Origin: JANOYJ01 sp031373225 | GTDB lineage: Bacteria > Pseudomonadota > Alphaproteobacteria > Rhizobiales > Rhizobiaceae | DNA: 15,333 nt | Direction: 5' to 3' | Assembly: GCA_031373225.1 (NCBI GenBank) | Contig: JANMMM010000053.1 | Location: 1-15,333 of the forward strand | Part shown: positions 7,221 to 13,703 of the stretch, piece after piece | Numbering within the stretch: position 1 is the stretch's first letter | How the letters are laid out: each line of letters starts with the position of its first letter | The notes under the pieces: model-generated | Told to the model about the DNA's origin: nothing | Seen by the model: only the letters and a program-made list of their open reading frames with translations | Database searches by the model: none | Translations under genes and position numbers: made by a program

Positions 7221-7490
7221 ATGGCCAAAGTCACGTTCACCGCCAATCTGATGCGGCATGTCGATTGCCCGAGCGTGGACGCGCCGGGAGTGACGGTGCG
7301 CGAGGTGCTGGCCGCCGTCTTTGCGGAAAATCCGCGTCTCAAAAGCTATGTCGTCGATGAGCAGTTTGCGCTGCGCCGCCATATGGGCATCATCGTTGAC
7401 GGCGATATTGTGTTGGATCGCAGACGCTTGAGCGATGCGGTTGAATCAAATAGCGAAGTTTTTGTTTTGCAGGCGCTCTCAGGAGGATAA
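7221..7490 (+). CDS. MoaD/ThiS-family ubiquitin-fold protein ending in Gly-Gly
   Basis: An 89-residue beta-grasp protein. The pattern is that of MoaD/ThiS: two N-terminal strands (KVTFTANLMRHVDCP), the VTVREVLAAVFAENPRLKSYV helix region (24-44), the IIVDGDIVLD strand (57-66) and a C-terminal FVLQALSGG tail (81-89). The free terminal Gly-Gly is what an E1-like MoeB/ThiF enzyme adenylates to make a thiocarboxylate sulfur donor, or uses for protein conjugation. Neither MoeB, MoaE nor ThiG is encoded nearby, so a role in standard molybdopterin synthesis is not supported by context. Instead it is locked to the beta-propeller gene: the two are one base apart, and the GGA GGA codons are also that gene's ribosome site. 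ATG 7221 lacks its own Shine-Dalgarno; TTG 7203 would add six residues. A family member with unknown target; confident as a gene. Confidence 0.85.
   Translation: MAKVTFTANLMRHVDCPSVDAPGVTVREVLAAVFAENPRLKSYVVDEQFALRRHMGIIVDGDIVLDRRRLSDAVESNSEVFVLQALSGG
7481..7486 (+). promoter_or_regulatory. Shine-Dalgarno of the propeller gene made by the MoaD-like Gly-Gly codons
   Basis: AGGAGG lies 5 nt before ATG 7492. Its bases belong to the end of the MoaD-like gene: the last A of Ser87 (TCA) plus five bases of the GGA GGA codons for Gly88-Gly89; the TAA stop follows at 7488-7490. Synthesis of the two proteins is therefore physically coupled. Confidence 0.85.
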
Positions 7491-7491
7491 A

Positions 7492-8592
7492 ATGGCCGAC
7501 AAGATGATTGTTTCAACGCGCAAGGGACTGTTCAATGTCAGCCGCAACGGCAAGGGCTGGGAAATCAACGATGTGGATTTCCTCGGCGACAATGTCACGG
7601 TGTCGCTGCGCGACCCGCGCTCCGGCTATTCCTACGCCACGCTCGACCACGGCCATTTCGGCGTCAAGCTGCACCGCAACAAGGGCAATGGCTGGGAGGA
7701 GATCGCCGCGCCCGCCTACCCTGAAAAGCCGGACGATGTCGTCTCCAAAGACGGCTGGGGCAAGGACCTGCCATGGTCGATGGTGCTGATCTGGGCGCTG
7801 GAAACGGGCGGGCCGGATGAGCCGGGGGTCTTGTGGTGCGGCACCATTCCGGGCGGGCTGTTCAAGTCCGAAGACCATGGCGACACATGGGTGCTGAACC
7901 GTCCGCTCTGGGACGAGCCCAAGCGCCAGCTCTGGTTCGGCGGCGGACGCGAGCTTCCCGGCATCCATTCGATCTGCGTTGATCCGCGAAACTCCAAAAC
8001 CATCCGCCTCGGCGTCTCGTGCGGCGGCGTCTGGCAGACCGATGACGGCGGAAAGACATGGGCTTGCCGCGCCGACGGCATGCGCGCCGATTTTCTACCG
8101 CCCGAACAGCAAAGCGAGCCCTACCAGCAGGACCCGCACTTCCTCGTCCAGTGCAAAAATACGCCTGACCGGCTTTGGGTGCAGCACCATAATGGCATAT
8201 TCCAGTCGCGCGACGGCTCAAAGAGCTGGAGCGAAGTGCTGGATGTGAACCCGTCCTCCTTCGGCTTCGGGGTTGCCGTGCATCCAAACGAGCCGGACAC
8301 GGCCTGGTTTGTTCCCGGCATCAAGGACGAGCTGCGCATTCCGAAGAATGGCGAGCTGGTCGTCACCCGCACCCGGGACGGCGGCAAAAGTTTCGACATT
8401 CTGACGAGCGGCCTGCCGCAGAAACATTCCTACGATCTGGTGCTGCGCCATGCGCTTGCGATCGACGAAAGCGGCGACCAGCTGGCTTTCGGCTCAACCA
8501 CCGGCTCGATTTATGTAACGGAGGATCAGGGCGATCACTGGCAGGAAATCAGCCATTCCCTGCCGCCGGTCTATGCGGTCAGGTTTGTGTGA
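7492..8592 (+). CDS. BNR/Asp-box beta-propeller protein (sialidase-like fold, WD40/YVTN-type annotation)
   Basis: A 366-residue protein built of Asp-box repeats: SEDHGDTW (126-133), TDDGGKTW (183-190), SRDGSKSW (239-246), TRDGGKSF (294-301) and TEDQGDHW (343-350). The roughly even 50-60-residue spacing suggests a six- or seven-bladed propeller of the exo-sialidase/Vps10/photosynthesis-factor fold. No signal peptide or membrane helix is visible, so it is probably cytosolic, unlike true sialidases, and the arginine triad of sialidases is not evident. Conserved-looking loops such as FGGGRELPGIHSI (149-161), GVSCGGVW (174-181) and ARH-like LVLRHALAID (316-325) may line a central pocket. It is translated from a perfect AGGAGG within the MoaD-like gene. 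I know pairs of this kind from alphaproteobacterial and actinobacterial genomes but no assigned function; interaction with the ubiquitin-fold partner is inference. Confidence 0.85.
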   Translation: MADKMIVSTRKGLFNVSRNGKGWEINDVDFLGDNVTVSLRDPRSGYSYATLDHGHFGVKLHRNKGNGWEEIAAPAYPEKPDDVVSKDGWGKDLPWSMVLIWALETGGPDEPGVLWCGTIPGGLFKSEDHGDTWVLNRPLWDEPKRQLWFGGGRELPGIHSICVDPRNSKTIRLGVSCGGVWQTDDGGKTWACRADGMRADFLPPEQQSEPYQQDPHFLVQCKNTPDRLWVQHHNGIFQSRDGSKSWSEVLDVNPSSFGFGVAVHPNEPDTAWFVPGIKDELRIPKNGELVVTRTRDGGKSFDILTSGLPQKHSYDLVLRHALAIDESGDQLAFGSTTGSIYVTEDQGDHWQEISHSLPPVYAVRFV

Positions 8593-8612
8593 CGCAAAAG
8601 CCAGCAATGGCT

Positions 8613-8641
8613 TTGACAATTCCACGCTCTTGAAATTCACT
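8613..8641 (+). promoter_or_regulatory. Weak candidate promoter for the four-gene run
   Basis: TTGACA at 8613-8618 is a perfect -35, but 17 bp on lies only TTCACT (8636-8641, three of six). A short stem AAAGCC/GGCTTT (8597-8602 with 8609-8614) overlaps it and has no U tract. The 78-bp gap is long enough for a promoter; read-through from the propeller gene is equally possible. Confidence 0.28.
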
Positions 8642-8670
8642 GGCAGTCAAGGATTCGGGGCGATTTCAAC

Positions 8671-10161
8671 ATGGGCAAATTCACACGGCGGGGATTGCTT
8701 TTGGGCGCGGGCGCGGGACTTGGCGCGTTCGGCACGCGAAATCTGTATGAAACCCCGATCCCAGCGGGTCTGCCCTTCCCTGCTCCCGGCGCGCATGAGA
8801 CTGCCATTCTCAACGATGCGGGCGAGCTGTCGCCGACTGTGGTGGCAAAGCAGGTCATTATGAGCGGCAACCCTAACGAGGCGCTGCTTGCGACACTGCG
8901 GGCCGAGCTGACCGAAGCCAAAAGCCTCGGACGCGCCATCGCGCCGCATGCCGCGCGCCATTCCATGGGCGGGCAGAGTTTGGCCAAGGACGGGTTGGCG
9001 CTGACGTTTAATCAGGAATGGATCGAGCCGAACGCCGCAGCCAAAACCTACCGGGTCGCCGCCGGGACGCGCTGGTCAACGGTGATCCGAGAACTGAACA
9101 GGATCGGATTCTCGCCCGCCGTCATGCAATCCAACAATGATTTCGGCGTCGCCTCCACCTACAGCGTCAACGCCCATGGCTGGCCTGTGGCCTTTTCGGG
9201 CGGCGGCACGACGGCGCGGTCGGTGAAAATGCTGCTGGCCGACGGGGAGCATGTGACCTGCTCACGCACGCAAAACCCGGATCTGTTTTCCTTCGCAATG
9301 GGCGGCTACGGCATGTTCGGCATCATAACCGAGCTTGAAATGGACATGGTGCCAAACGCGCGGCTGGAACCGACATTTGAGACCATGCCGGGAACGGAAT
9401 TTGGCCCAGCGTTTCTGAAAAAAATTCGGGAGAACAAAGACATTCAGATGGCCTATGGCCGCATGAGCGTCGCCATTGACGGGTTCTTCGACGAAGCCAT
9501 GATGATCACCTACAGGCCGGCGGCCGACCAGTCCAATCTGCCGGAGGCGAGCGGCTCGGGCATGATGTCGAAAATCGCACGCGATATTTTCCGCCAGCAG
9601 CCGGGGTCGGACCGCTGGAAGGACCTGCGCTGGGGGATTGAGACTGGGATAAATCCAAAAGTGAACGCAGGCGCGACCACGCGCAACAGCCTGATGAATG
9701 AGCCGGTCGTCACGCTCGACGACAAGGACCCGGGCCGCACCGATATCCTGCACGAATATTTCGTCTCGCCTCACCGCTTCGCTGAATTTGTGAAGGCTTG
9801 CCAAGAGGTTATCCCCTCCTCCTTTCAAGAGCTCTTGAACATCACTCTGCGTTTCGTCGACACGGACAAGGACAGCGTCCTCGCCTACGCAACAGAGCCG
9901 CGCATCGCTTCGGTCATGCTGTTCTCGCAGGAAAAATCCATCCGCGGCGAAGCCGACATGGCGCGCATGACAGCGGAGCTGATCGAGCGGGTGCTGGCCA
10001 TCGGCGGGACTTACTATCTGCCCTACCGACCCCACGCCACGCTCGAACAGTTCAAGCGCGGCTATGCGCGGCATGGCGATTTTGTCGCCAAAAAGCGGCT
10101 GATTGACCCCGCCCTCACTTTCCGCAACGGATTGTGGGAAAACTATCTTTCGAAGGTTTGA
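8671..10161 (+). CDS. Tat-exported FAD-binding oxidoreductase (VAO/PCMH-type)
   Basis: A 496-residue flavoenzyme expected in the periplasm. A twin-arginine signal is clear: FTRRGLLLG with R6-R7 followed by a glycine/alanine-rich hydrophobic stretch to about residue 20. The FAD domain of the vanillyl-alcohol-oxidase/PCMH superfamily shows RHSMGGQSLA (about 96-105), in which the His before Ser is where some relatives bind FAD covalently; then VAAGTRWSTVIRELNRIG, NDFGVASTYSVNAHG (about 152-166), SVKMLLADGEHV and LFSFAMGGYGMFGIITELE. The C-terminal ALO-like end has LPYRPHATLEQFKRGYARH and DPALTFRNGLWENYL. Family members oxidise sugars, lactones, alditols or cytokinins; the substrate here cannot be read. 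It is the first of four closely packed genes, the rest membrane or exported proteins, so it likely works with them at the inner membrane. Start ATG 8671 is required by the Tat motif; its ribosome site is poor. Confidence 0.87.
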   Translation: MGKFTRRGLLLGAGAGLGAFGTRNLYETPIPAGLPFPAPGAHETAILNDAGELSPTVVAKQVIMSGNPNEALLATLRAELTEAKSLGRAIAPHAARHSMGGQSLAKDGLALTFNQEWIEPNAAAKTYRVAAGTRWSTVIRELNRIGFSPAVMQSNNDFGVASTYSVNAHGWPVAFSGGGTTARSVKMLLADGEHVTCSRTQNPDLFSFAMGGYGMFGIITELEMDMVPNARLEPTFETMPGTEFGPAFLKKIRENKDIQMAYGRMSVAIDGFFDEAMMITYRPAADQSNLPEASGSGMMSKIARDIFRQQPGSDRWKDLRWGIETGINPKVNAGATTRNSLMNEPVVTLDDKDPGRTDILHEYFVSPHRFAEFVKACQEVIPSSFQELLNITLRFVDTDKDSVLAYATEPRIASVMLFSQEKSIRGEADMARMTAELIERVLAIGGTYYLPYRPHATLEQFKRGYARHGDFVAKKRLIDPALTFRNGLWENYLSKV

Positions 10162-10170
10162 GGAACCAAA

Positions 10171-10578
10171 ATGACGCTGCTGCGCTGGATTTGTCTCGGA
10201 TACGTGCTCGCTCTCGGTTTCGCCGCCACTTTGAACTATATTCCCGGCATTACGGACGAGCAGGGGCGCTCCTTCGGCATATTCGCGCTCGACATTTACG
10301 ACGACGCGCTGCATCTGTTTTCGGCGGCTTGGGCGGGCCTCTCGGCATGGCTGGGACACAAGGCGGCGAAGAATTTCCTGTTCTATTTCGGCGCGCTGTA
10401 TCTTGGCGATGGCTTGCTTGGCCTTGTCACAGGCTCGGGCTATCTTGATCTCGGCATCATCAATTACGGTTGGCAGAGCCTCGACTTCTCCTTCAAGATT
10501 TTCGCCAACACGCCGCATATCGCGCTGGGCGGTTTCGCGCTCTTCTCTGCGCTATTCCTTGACCGGAAACTGGCCTGA
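10171..10578 (+). CDS. Small four-helix membrane protein (DUF4383-like)
   Basis: A 135-residue inner-membrane protein with four hydrophobic helices at about 4-22, 43-61, 68-88 and 110-130. The segments HLFSAAWAGLSAWLG, FGALYLGDGLLGLV and NTPHIALGGFALFSALFLDR recall the DUF4383 pattern of small membrane proteins, a tentative match. There are few charged residues and no obvious haem-binding His pairs. It starts 9 bp after the oxidoreductase stop, with AGGAA between, and its TGA overlaps the next ATG (TGATG), so it is an integral part of the operon. It could anchor or couple the flavoenzyme to the membrane, but that is inference from position only. Confidence 0.78.
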   Translation: MTLLRWICLGYVLALGFAATLNYIPGITDEQGRSFGIFALDIYDDALHLFSAAWAGLSAWLGHKAAKNFLFYFGALYLGDGLLGLVTGSGYLDLGIINYGWQSLDFSFKIFANTPHIALGGFALFSALFLDRKLA

Positions 10579-11654
10579 TGCGCTGGCTCTGGAGGCTTCT
10601 GAAATGGAGCTTTGCCGCGCTGGCGCTGATGTTGGCCGCGCTTCTCGCGCCCGTGGCATGGCTTGCTGCCTCCTGCAACGGCGAGGCACAACAGGACACC
10701 TATAAGCCAATCATCACTGAAGCCGAGTTCCAGCGGCAGGAGGCGAACTCGTTCCTGACCTATCCGGAATGGCATATTGTCTATGCTTATGAGGGGCTTG
10801 CGCGGACACTTGAAACTTCTGACGAACACGCGTTCGGCTATATTTCCTCGATCGAAGGCTTCTGGACGAGCGCCTGCGCGCTGAAGAAAGTCGCCGGGGC
10901 GCATGGCGGGGCGGATGCGGCCACCGTCAGAACCATCTATGTCATCGGCGCGTCCTTCACGCTCGAAATGGGCATGAAGGCTCTGTATGAGGAAACGCTT
11001 GGGCGCCTCTGCGCTTGGCTGCGCGGGCCGGTGAAAAGCCCGCAGGATGTGATCGCCGCCGAGATGGCCGGCGATTATGCCGCGTTTCTGCAGCAGACGC
11101 CCTGGTACAAATATCCGTTCGGTCAGGAGGTGGAAAACCTCTGGAACGCCCCGCTGACCATGCCTCTGCGCGGCTGGGAGCGGCGGCTGGCGCTTGGCGG
11201 CGAATGGAAGGCCAAAGCCGCCTATGCTAAAGCCATCGCCAATGCCGTCGCGGCAACTGGCGTCGCGAATCTGGAAATCAACAGCGTCGTGTCCGGCATG
11301 AGCGAAGCGCAGCTCAGGGCCATCAAAGATGTCGAGGTCGTAAAGCCGGTTCCTCAGGGGTTCGTCATCAGCACGCCGCGCTACCGCGCCTTTACCAGCA
11401 TTCTGCAGCAAATCGCCGCGCAAGGCGGGATTGTTGCTGAGATTGCCGGCAATGACGATGTGCTGGTGACTGTAACTATGGCGGAAGGCCAAGCGCTGCC
11501 CGCCCTTCCCGGCGCCGAGCTTCTGACAATGGTCAGCCGCAACGGTTTCGGCGGCCAGCGGGCGCTGCTGAGTGTGCGGGTGGCCGCGTTGAATAAGCTG
11601 CTCGCAAGCCTGACCGCCGGGCCGGTCCGGCTGGAGCATGTCTATGATTACTGA
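10578..11654 (+). CDS. Membrane-anchored protein of unknown family
   Basis: A 358-residue protein with an uncleaved-looking N-terminal helix (about 7-32) ending ...AWLAASCNGEAQQ. C33 sits where a lipoprotein cysteine might, but the lipobox is not canonical (Ala at -3). A second hydrophobic stretch, RTIYVIGASFTLEMGMKALYEETLGRL, lies at about 118-144. Striking aromatic motifs are FLTYPEWHIVYAYEGLA (59-75), GYISSIEGFWTSACALKK (87-104) and TPWYKYPF (174-181); the C-terminal part (about 235-350) looks like a mixed alpha/beta soluble domain. I recall similar unnamed proteins in proteobacteria but cannot assign a family or reaction. Start codon overlaps the previous stop by one base, and its end overlaps the next gene by 11 bp, so all four genes are probably co-translated. 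Confidence 0.8.
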   Translation: MRWLWRLLKWSFAALALMLAALLAPVAWLAASCNGEAQQDTYKPIITEAEFQRQEANSFLTYPEWHIVYAYEGLARTLETSDEHAFGYISSIEGFWTSACALKKVAGAHGGADAATVRTIYVIGASFTLEMGMKALYEETLGRLCAWLRGPVKSPQDVIAAEMAGDYAAFLQQTPWYKYPFGQEVENLWNAPLTMPLRGWERRLALGGEWKAKAAYAKAIANAVAATGVANLEINSVVSGMSEAQLRAIKDVEVVKPVPQGFVISTPRYRAFTSILQQIAAQGGIVAEIAGNDDVLVTVTMAEGQALPALPGAELLTMVSRNGFGGQRALLSVRVAALNKLLASLTAGPVRLEHVYDY

Positions 11655-12015
11655 CCGCGCCGCCCGGTTTCGGCGTTCAGCATCCGTCATGGCGCTGCTG
11701 ATAATGTTTTGGTTTGCCGTCACCGCCGCCATGACTTTCGCCCCCGGCGCGACCCAAGCCGCGACCATCATTTTCCCCACAAGCGCCCTGATGAACAATC
11801 TGCCGGATAGTGTTTCAGTTCTTCGCTGGGACCGCGCCACCGCCAGCGTCACAAGCGAGGACCGGGATTTTGTGCGCAGGCTGTATGCAAAGGGCGCGTT
11901 TCTGGTGCTGCCCGAGCGCAAGGCGGGATGTTTGGAATTGGACGAGCCGCCGCTGCGCGCAGGAACTCAGGCAAAGAACAGTCTGCGCGCATTGCGCGAG
12001 GTGTTGGCAAAATAG
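11644..12015 (+). CDS. Small exported protein, last gene of the four-gene run
   Basis: A 123-residue protein with a signal peptide: basic FRRS, a hydrophobic core VMALLIMFWFAVTAAMTF, and a likely cleavage near ATQA-ATII, leaving a mature domain of about 84 residues. The mature part (SALMNNLPDSVSVLRWDRATASVTSED, AFLVLPERKAGCLEL) has a single cysteine and no family I recognise. Start ATG 11644 is chosen because GGAG lies 7 nt upstream; ATG 11638 would put that site too close. It overlaps the preceding gene by 11 bp. Its last 49 bases are antisense to the end of the phospholipase D-like gene, so its C-terminal tail is constrained or dispensable. Probably accessory to the envelope module encoded upstream. 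Confidence 0.65.
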   Translation: MITDRAARFRRSASVMALLIMFWFAVTAAMTFAPGATQAATIIFPTSALMNNLPDSVSVLRWDRATASVTSEDRDFVRRLYAKGAFLVLPERKAGCLELDEPPLRAGTQAKNSLRALREVLAK

Positions 12016-13628
12016 TCTTTCCACCAGTCATCAATGCGCAGGAACTTCGGCTGATCGCCTTCGCGCCGCCATTGCAGTGACTCGCGGAACGCATGGTGGC
12101 TGTAAAGACGCATGAACTCGCCCAGATAAATGTCGGCCGTGTGCTTGTCACCCCGCACAACCACCATGTTTTCGTCATTGCCATCGGTCGAAGCCGCGCT
12201 GAAATTCGCCGAGCCGCCTATGACGACCGGGTCGTCTGAAAGCGGGTCGATCAGCATGAACTTATTGTGGATGTAGTTGACATTCCGGTTAAGTCCGGTG
12301 AGCTTTTCGGCCACCCAGCCGTTCAGTTTGTCGTTTGGAACCAAACCGCCGATGGCAAACACGTTTTCGCGCTTGCGCCTTAAATCATCAATCTGCTTTT
12401 CGGCGGCATCGCGCTCAGGCCCCTTTTTCATGGACCGCGTCTTTTTCTCCAAAAGGGCAAAACGCAGCGGCGTTTGGGCCTCTCCATAGACGTTCTGGAA
12501 CGCGTCGCTGATGCCAAATGCGAAGGTCATGAACAGACCTTCTTTTGCTGCGCCCGCCAGGCCTGCGTACCAGTCCAGCGCATCCAGGCTGCTGCGCGGC
12601 GAAAACAATGCCGTCACGCCAGATGGCGGGCCGCCCGCCGGCAGCGGCGACAGCTCTTCCACATCGGGTTTGAGGTCCGCATTTTCAGGATCGGCGGCCA
12701 GCAGCGTCCAGTAGTCAAGATATTTCTGCGCAATCACCCGGTCTTGAATCACATGCGCAACGTTGGAATGGCCAAAGATGCCGCCTTCCGAAAAGTTAGT
12801 CCCGCCCGTCCAGACGGCATCCGGCACGCCGTCTGTTAGGCGCACTATGAATTTATTGTGTGAAATCTTGCTCTTGCCCTCCAGCCTTTCGGTGACCAGC
12901 CCCGCAACGCCGGCCGCCGCAGCCGCAGAGCGGTTCTTGTCGCGCGGCTCATCCTTGCGCGCGTCATAGATGATCCTGATGTCCGAGCCGCTGTCAGACG
13001 AGGCTTTGACAGCATCGAGAAAAGGCGCGTAGTGAAACTCGTAGGCGGCAATCCGAAAGGCGCGGCTGGCGCCTGCGCCCTGCAGGACAAAATCCGTCAT
13101 TGCCTCATACAGCCCGCGCGAAAGCCATTTGTACGCGCCTTCATTGCGCACCTGACGGCCGTCAATAATCTCCGTCGGCGGACGGTTGCCGAAACGCCTG
13201 GCATAGGCCTGCGACGCGCCAACGCCGCGGTTGAAGTAAATATCGTGGATGCCGCCTTCCGGCGCCTCCGTTTCGATGGCGATTTCGACGCGTTTGAAGG
13301 GCACAAGCACTTCCGGCTCGCCCTTCAAGGCCGTTATCGAATAGGTGTAGCGATGGTTCGGCTTGGCGGTGTAGTCCGACCATTGAAAGCTCTGGATGGG
13401 ATGGGATCGGGTCGAATGAGATCCCGGCGCAAGGCCGGGATCGGTTTGTTCGAACGCTTTCTGGCCTTCGAAAAAGTATGCTTCGTTTTCGGTGTGGTCG
13501 GTGCGGTGGATCGAAAATCCTTTCAGTCCCGCGCACTCCGCCTCATCGAGATTGAAGCCGAAGAGAACGACATATGTCCCTGATATGGCATGGACAGAAA
13601 AGGGGCCGTCAGACTTCCGAACACGCAT
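11967..13628 (-). CDS. Phospholipase D-superfamily protein with N-terminal FN3-like domain
   Basis: A 553-residue protein with two PLDc halves. The second catalytic motif is canonical, H454-N-K456-F-M-L-I-D461, followed by GGSANFS. The first is H257-N-K259 followed by GGTNFSEGG, but the aspartate expected at 264 is Leu, with Asp two residues later at 266. The N-terminal ~115 residues (FGFNLDEAECAGLKGFSIHR ... QSFQWSDYTAKP ... YTYSITALK) resemble a fibronectin-III-like beta-sandwich often attached to this PLD group. No signal peptide, so probably cytosolic. Residues 397-422 are a charged, coiled-coil-like helix. PLD enzymes cleave phosphodiesters in lipid or nucleic acid; here either is possible. 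AGGAGG stands 5 nt before ATG 13628. A 23-bp perfect hairpin within the coding sequence encodes residues 63-70. Its 3' end overlaps the convergent gene by 49 bp. Confidence 0.87.
   Translation of the reverse strand: MRVRKSDGPFSVHAISGTYVVLFGFNLDEAECAGLKGFSIHRTDHTENEAYFFEGQKAFEQTDPGLAPGSHSTRSHPIQSFQWSDYTAKPNHRYTYSITALKGEPEVLVPFKRVEIAIETEAPEGGIHDIYFNRGVGASQAYARRFGNRPPTEIIDGRQVRNEGAYKWLSRGLYEAMTDFVLQGAGASRAFRIAAYEFHYAPFLDAVKASSDSGSDIRIIYDARKDEPRDKNRSAAAAAGVAGLVTERLEGKSKISHNKFIVRLTDGVPDAVWTGGTNFSEGGIFGHSNVAHVIQDRVIAQKYLDYWTLLAADPENADLKPDVEELSPLPAGGPPSGVTALFSPRSSLDALDWYAGLAGAAKEGLFMTFAFGISDAFQNVYGEAQTPLRFALLEKKTRSMKKGPERDAAEKQIDDLRRKRENVFAIGGLVPNDKLNGWVAEKLTGLNRNVNYIHNKFMLIDPLSDDPVVIGGSANFSAASTDGNDENMVVVRGDKHTADIYLGEFMRLYSHHAFRESLQWRREGDQPKFLRIDDWWKDYFANTSRNARRLFFA
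13420..13442. repeat. Perfect hairpin inside the phospholipase D-like gene
   Basis: Arms GATCCCGGC (13420-13428) and GCCGGGATC (13434-13442) with a 5-nt loop form a 9-bp perfect stem. On the coding strand it specifies D63-P-G-L-A-P-G-S70. GATCCCGGC-type palindromes are, as I remember, a frequent dispersed repeat in alphaproteobacteria, usually intergenic. Here it keeps the frame and lies in a loop of the N-terminal FN3-like domain. Confidence 0.6.
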
Positions 13629-13638
13629 AACCGCCTCC

Positions 13639-13653
13639 TAATTCGTTGAATTA
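13639..13653. promoter_or_regulatory. 15-bp dyad next to the phospholipase D-like ribosome site
   Basis: TAATTC (13639-13644), a 3-bp spacer and GAATTA (13648-13653) form a perfect AT-rich dyad. It shares one base with the AGGAGG (13634-13639) of the phospholipase D-like gene. Candidate repressor operator; a clear -35/-10 pair was not found in the 75-bp gap. Confidence 0.4.
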
Positions 13654-13703
13654 ATGGCGATCCTACCCGTCTTGCGTGATAGGTTCGTGAACGATCGCTT
13701 GAA

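Noticed and set aside
7083..7382. 100-codon N-terminal extension of the patatin frame
   Set aside because: Patatin homology begins a few residues after ATG 7082, which has its own ribosome site; the extension is basic, non-domain sequence covering the divergent promoter and part of the MoaD-like gene.
8597..8614. AAAGCC/GGCTTT hairpin as terminator of the propeller gene
   Set aside because: Only 6 bp with no following U tract, and it overlaps a TTGACA box.
9262..10518. Long open frame on the minus strand (about 418 codons)
   Set aside because: It lies antisense to the well-supported FAD oxidoreductase and the four-helix protein; its translation shows no family and reflects high-GC codon bias.
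10464..11921. Long open frame on the minus strand (about 485 codons)
   Set aside because: Antisense to three overlapping genes with coherent signal and membrane features; no recognisable motif of its own.
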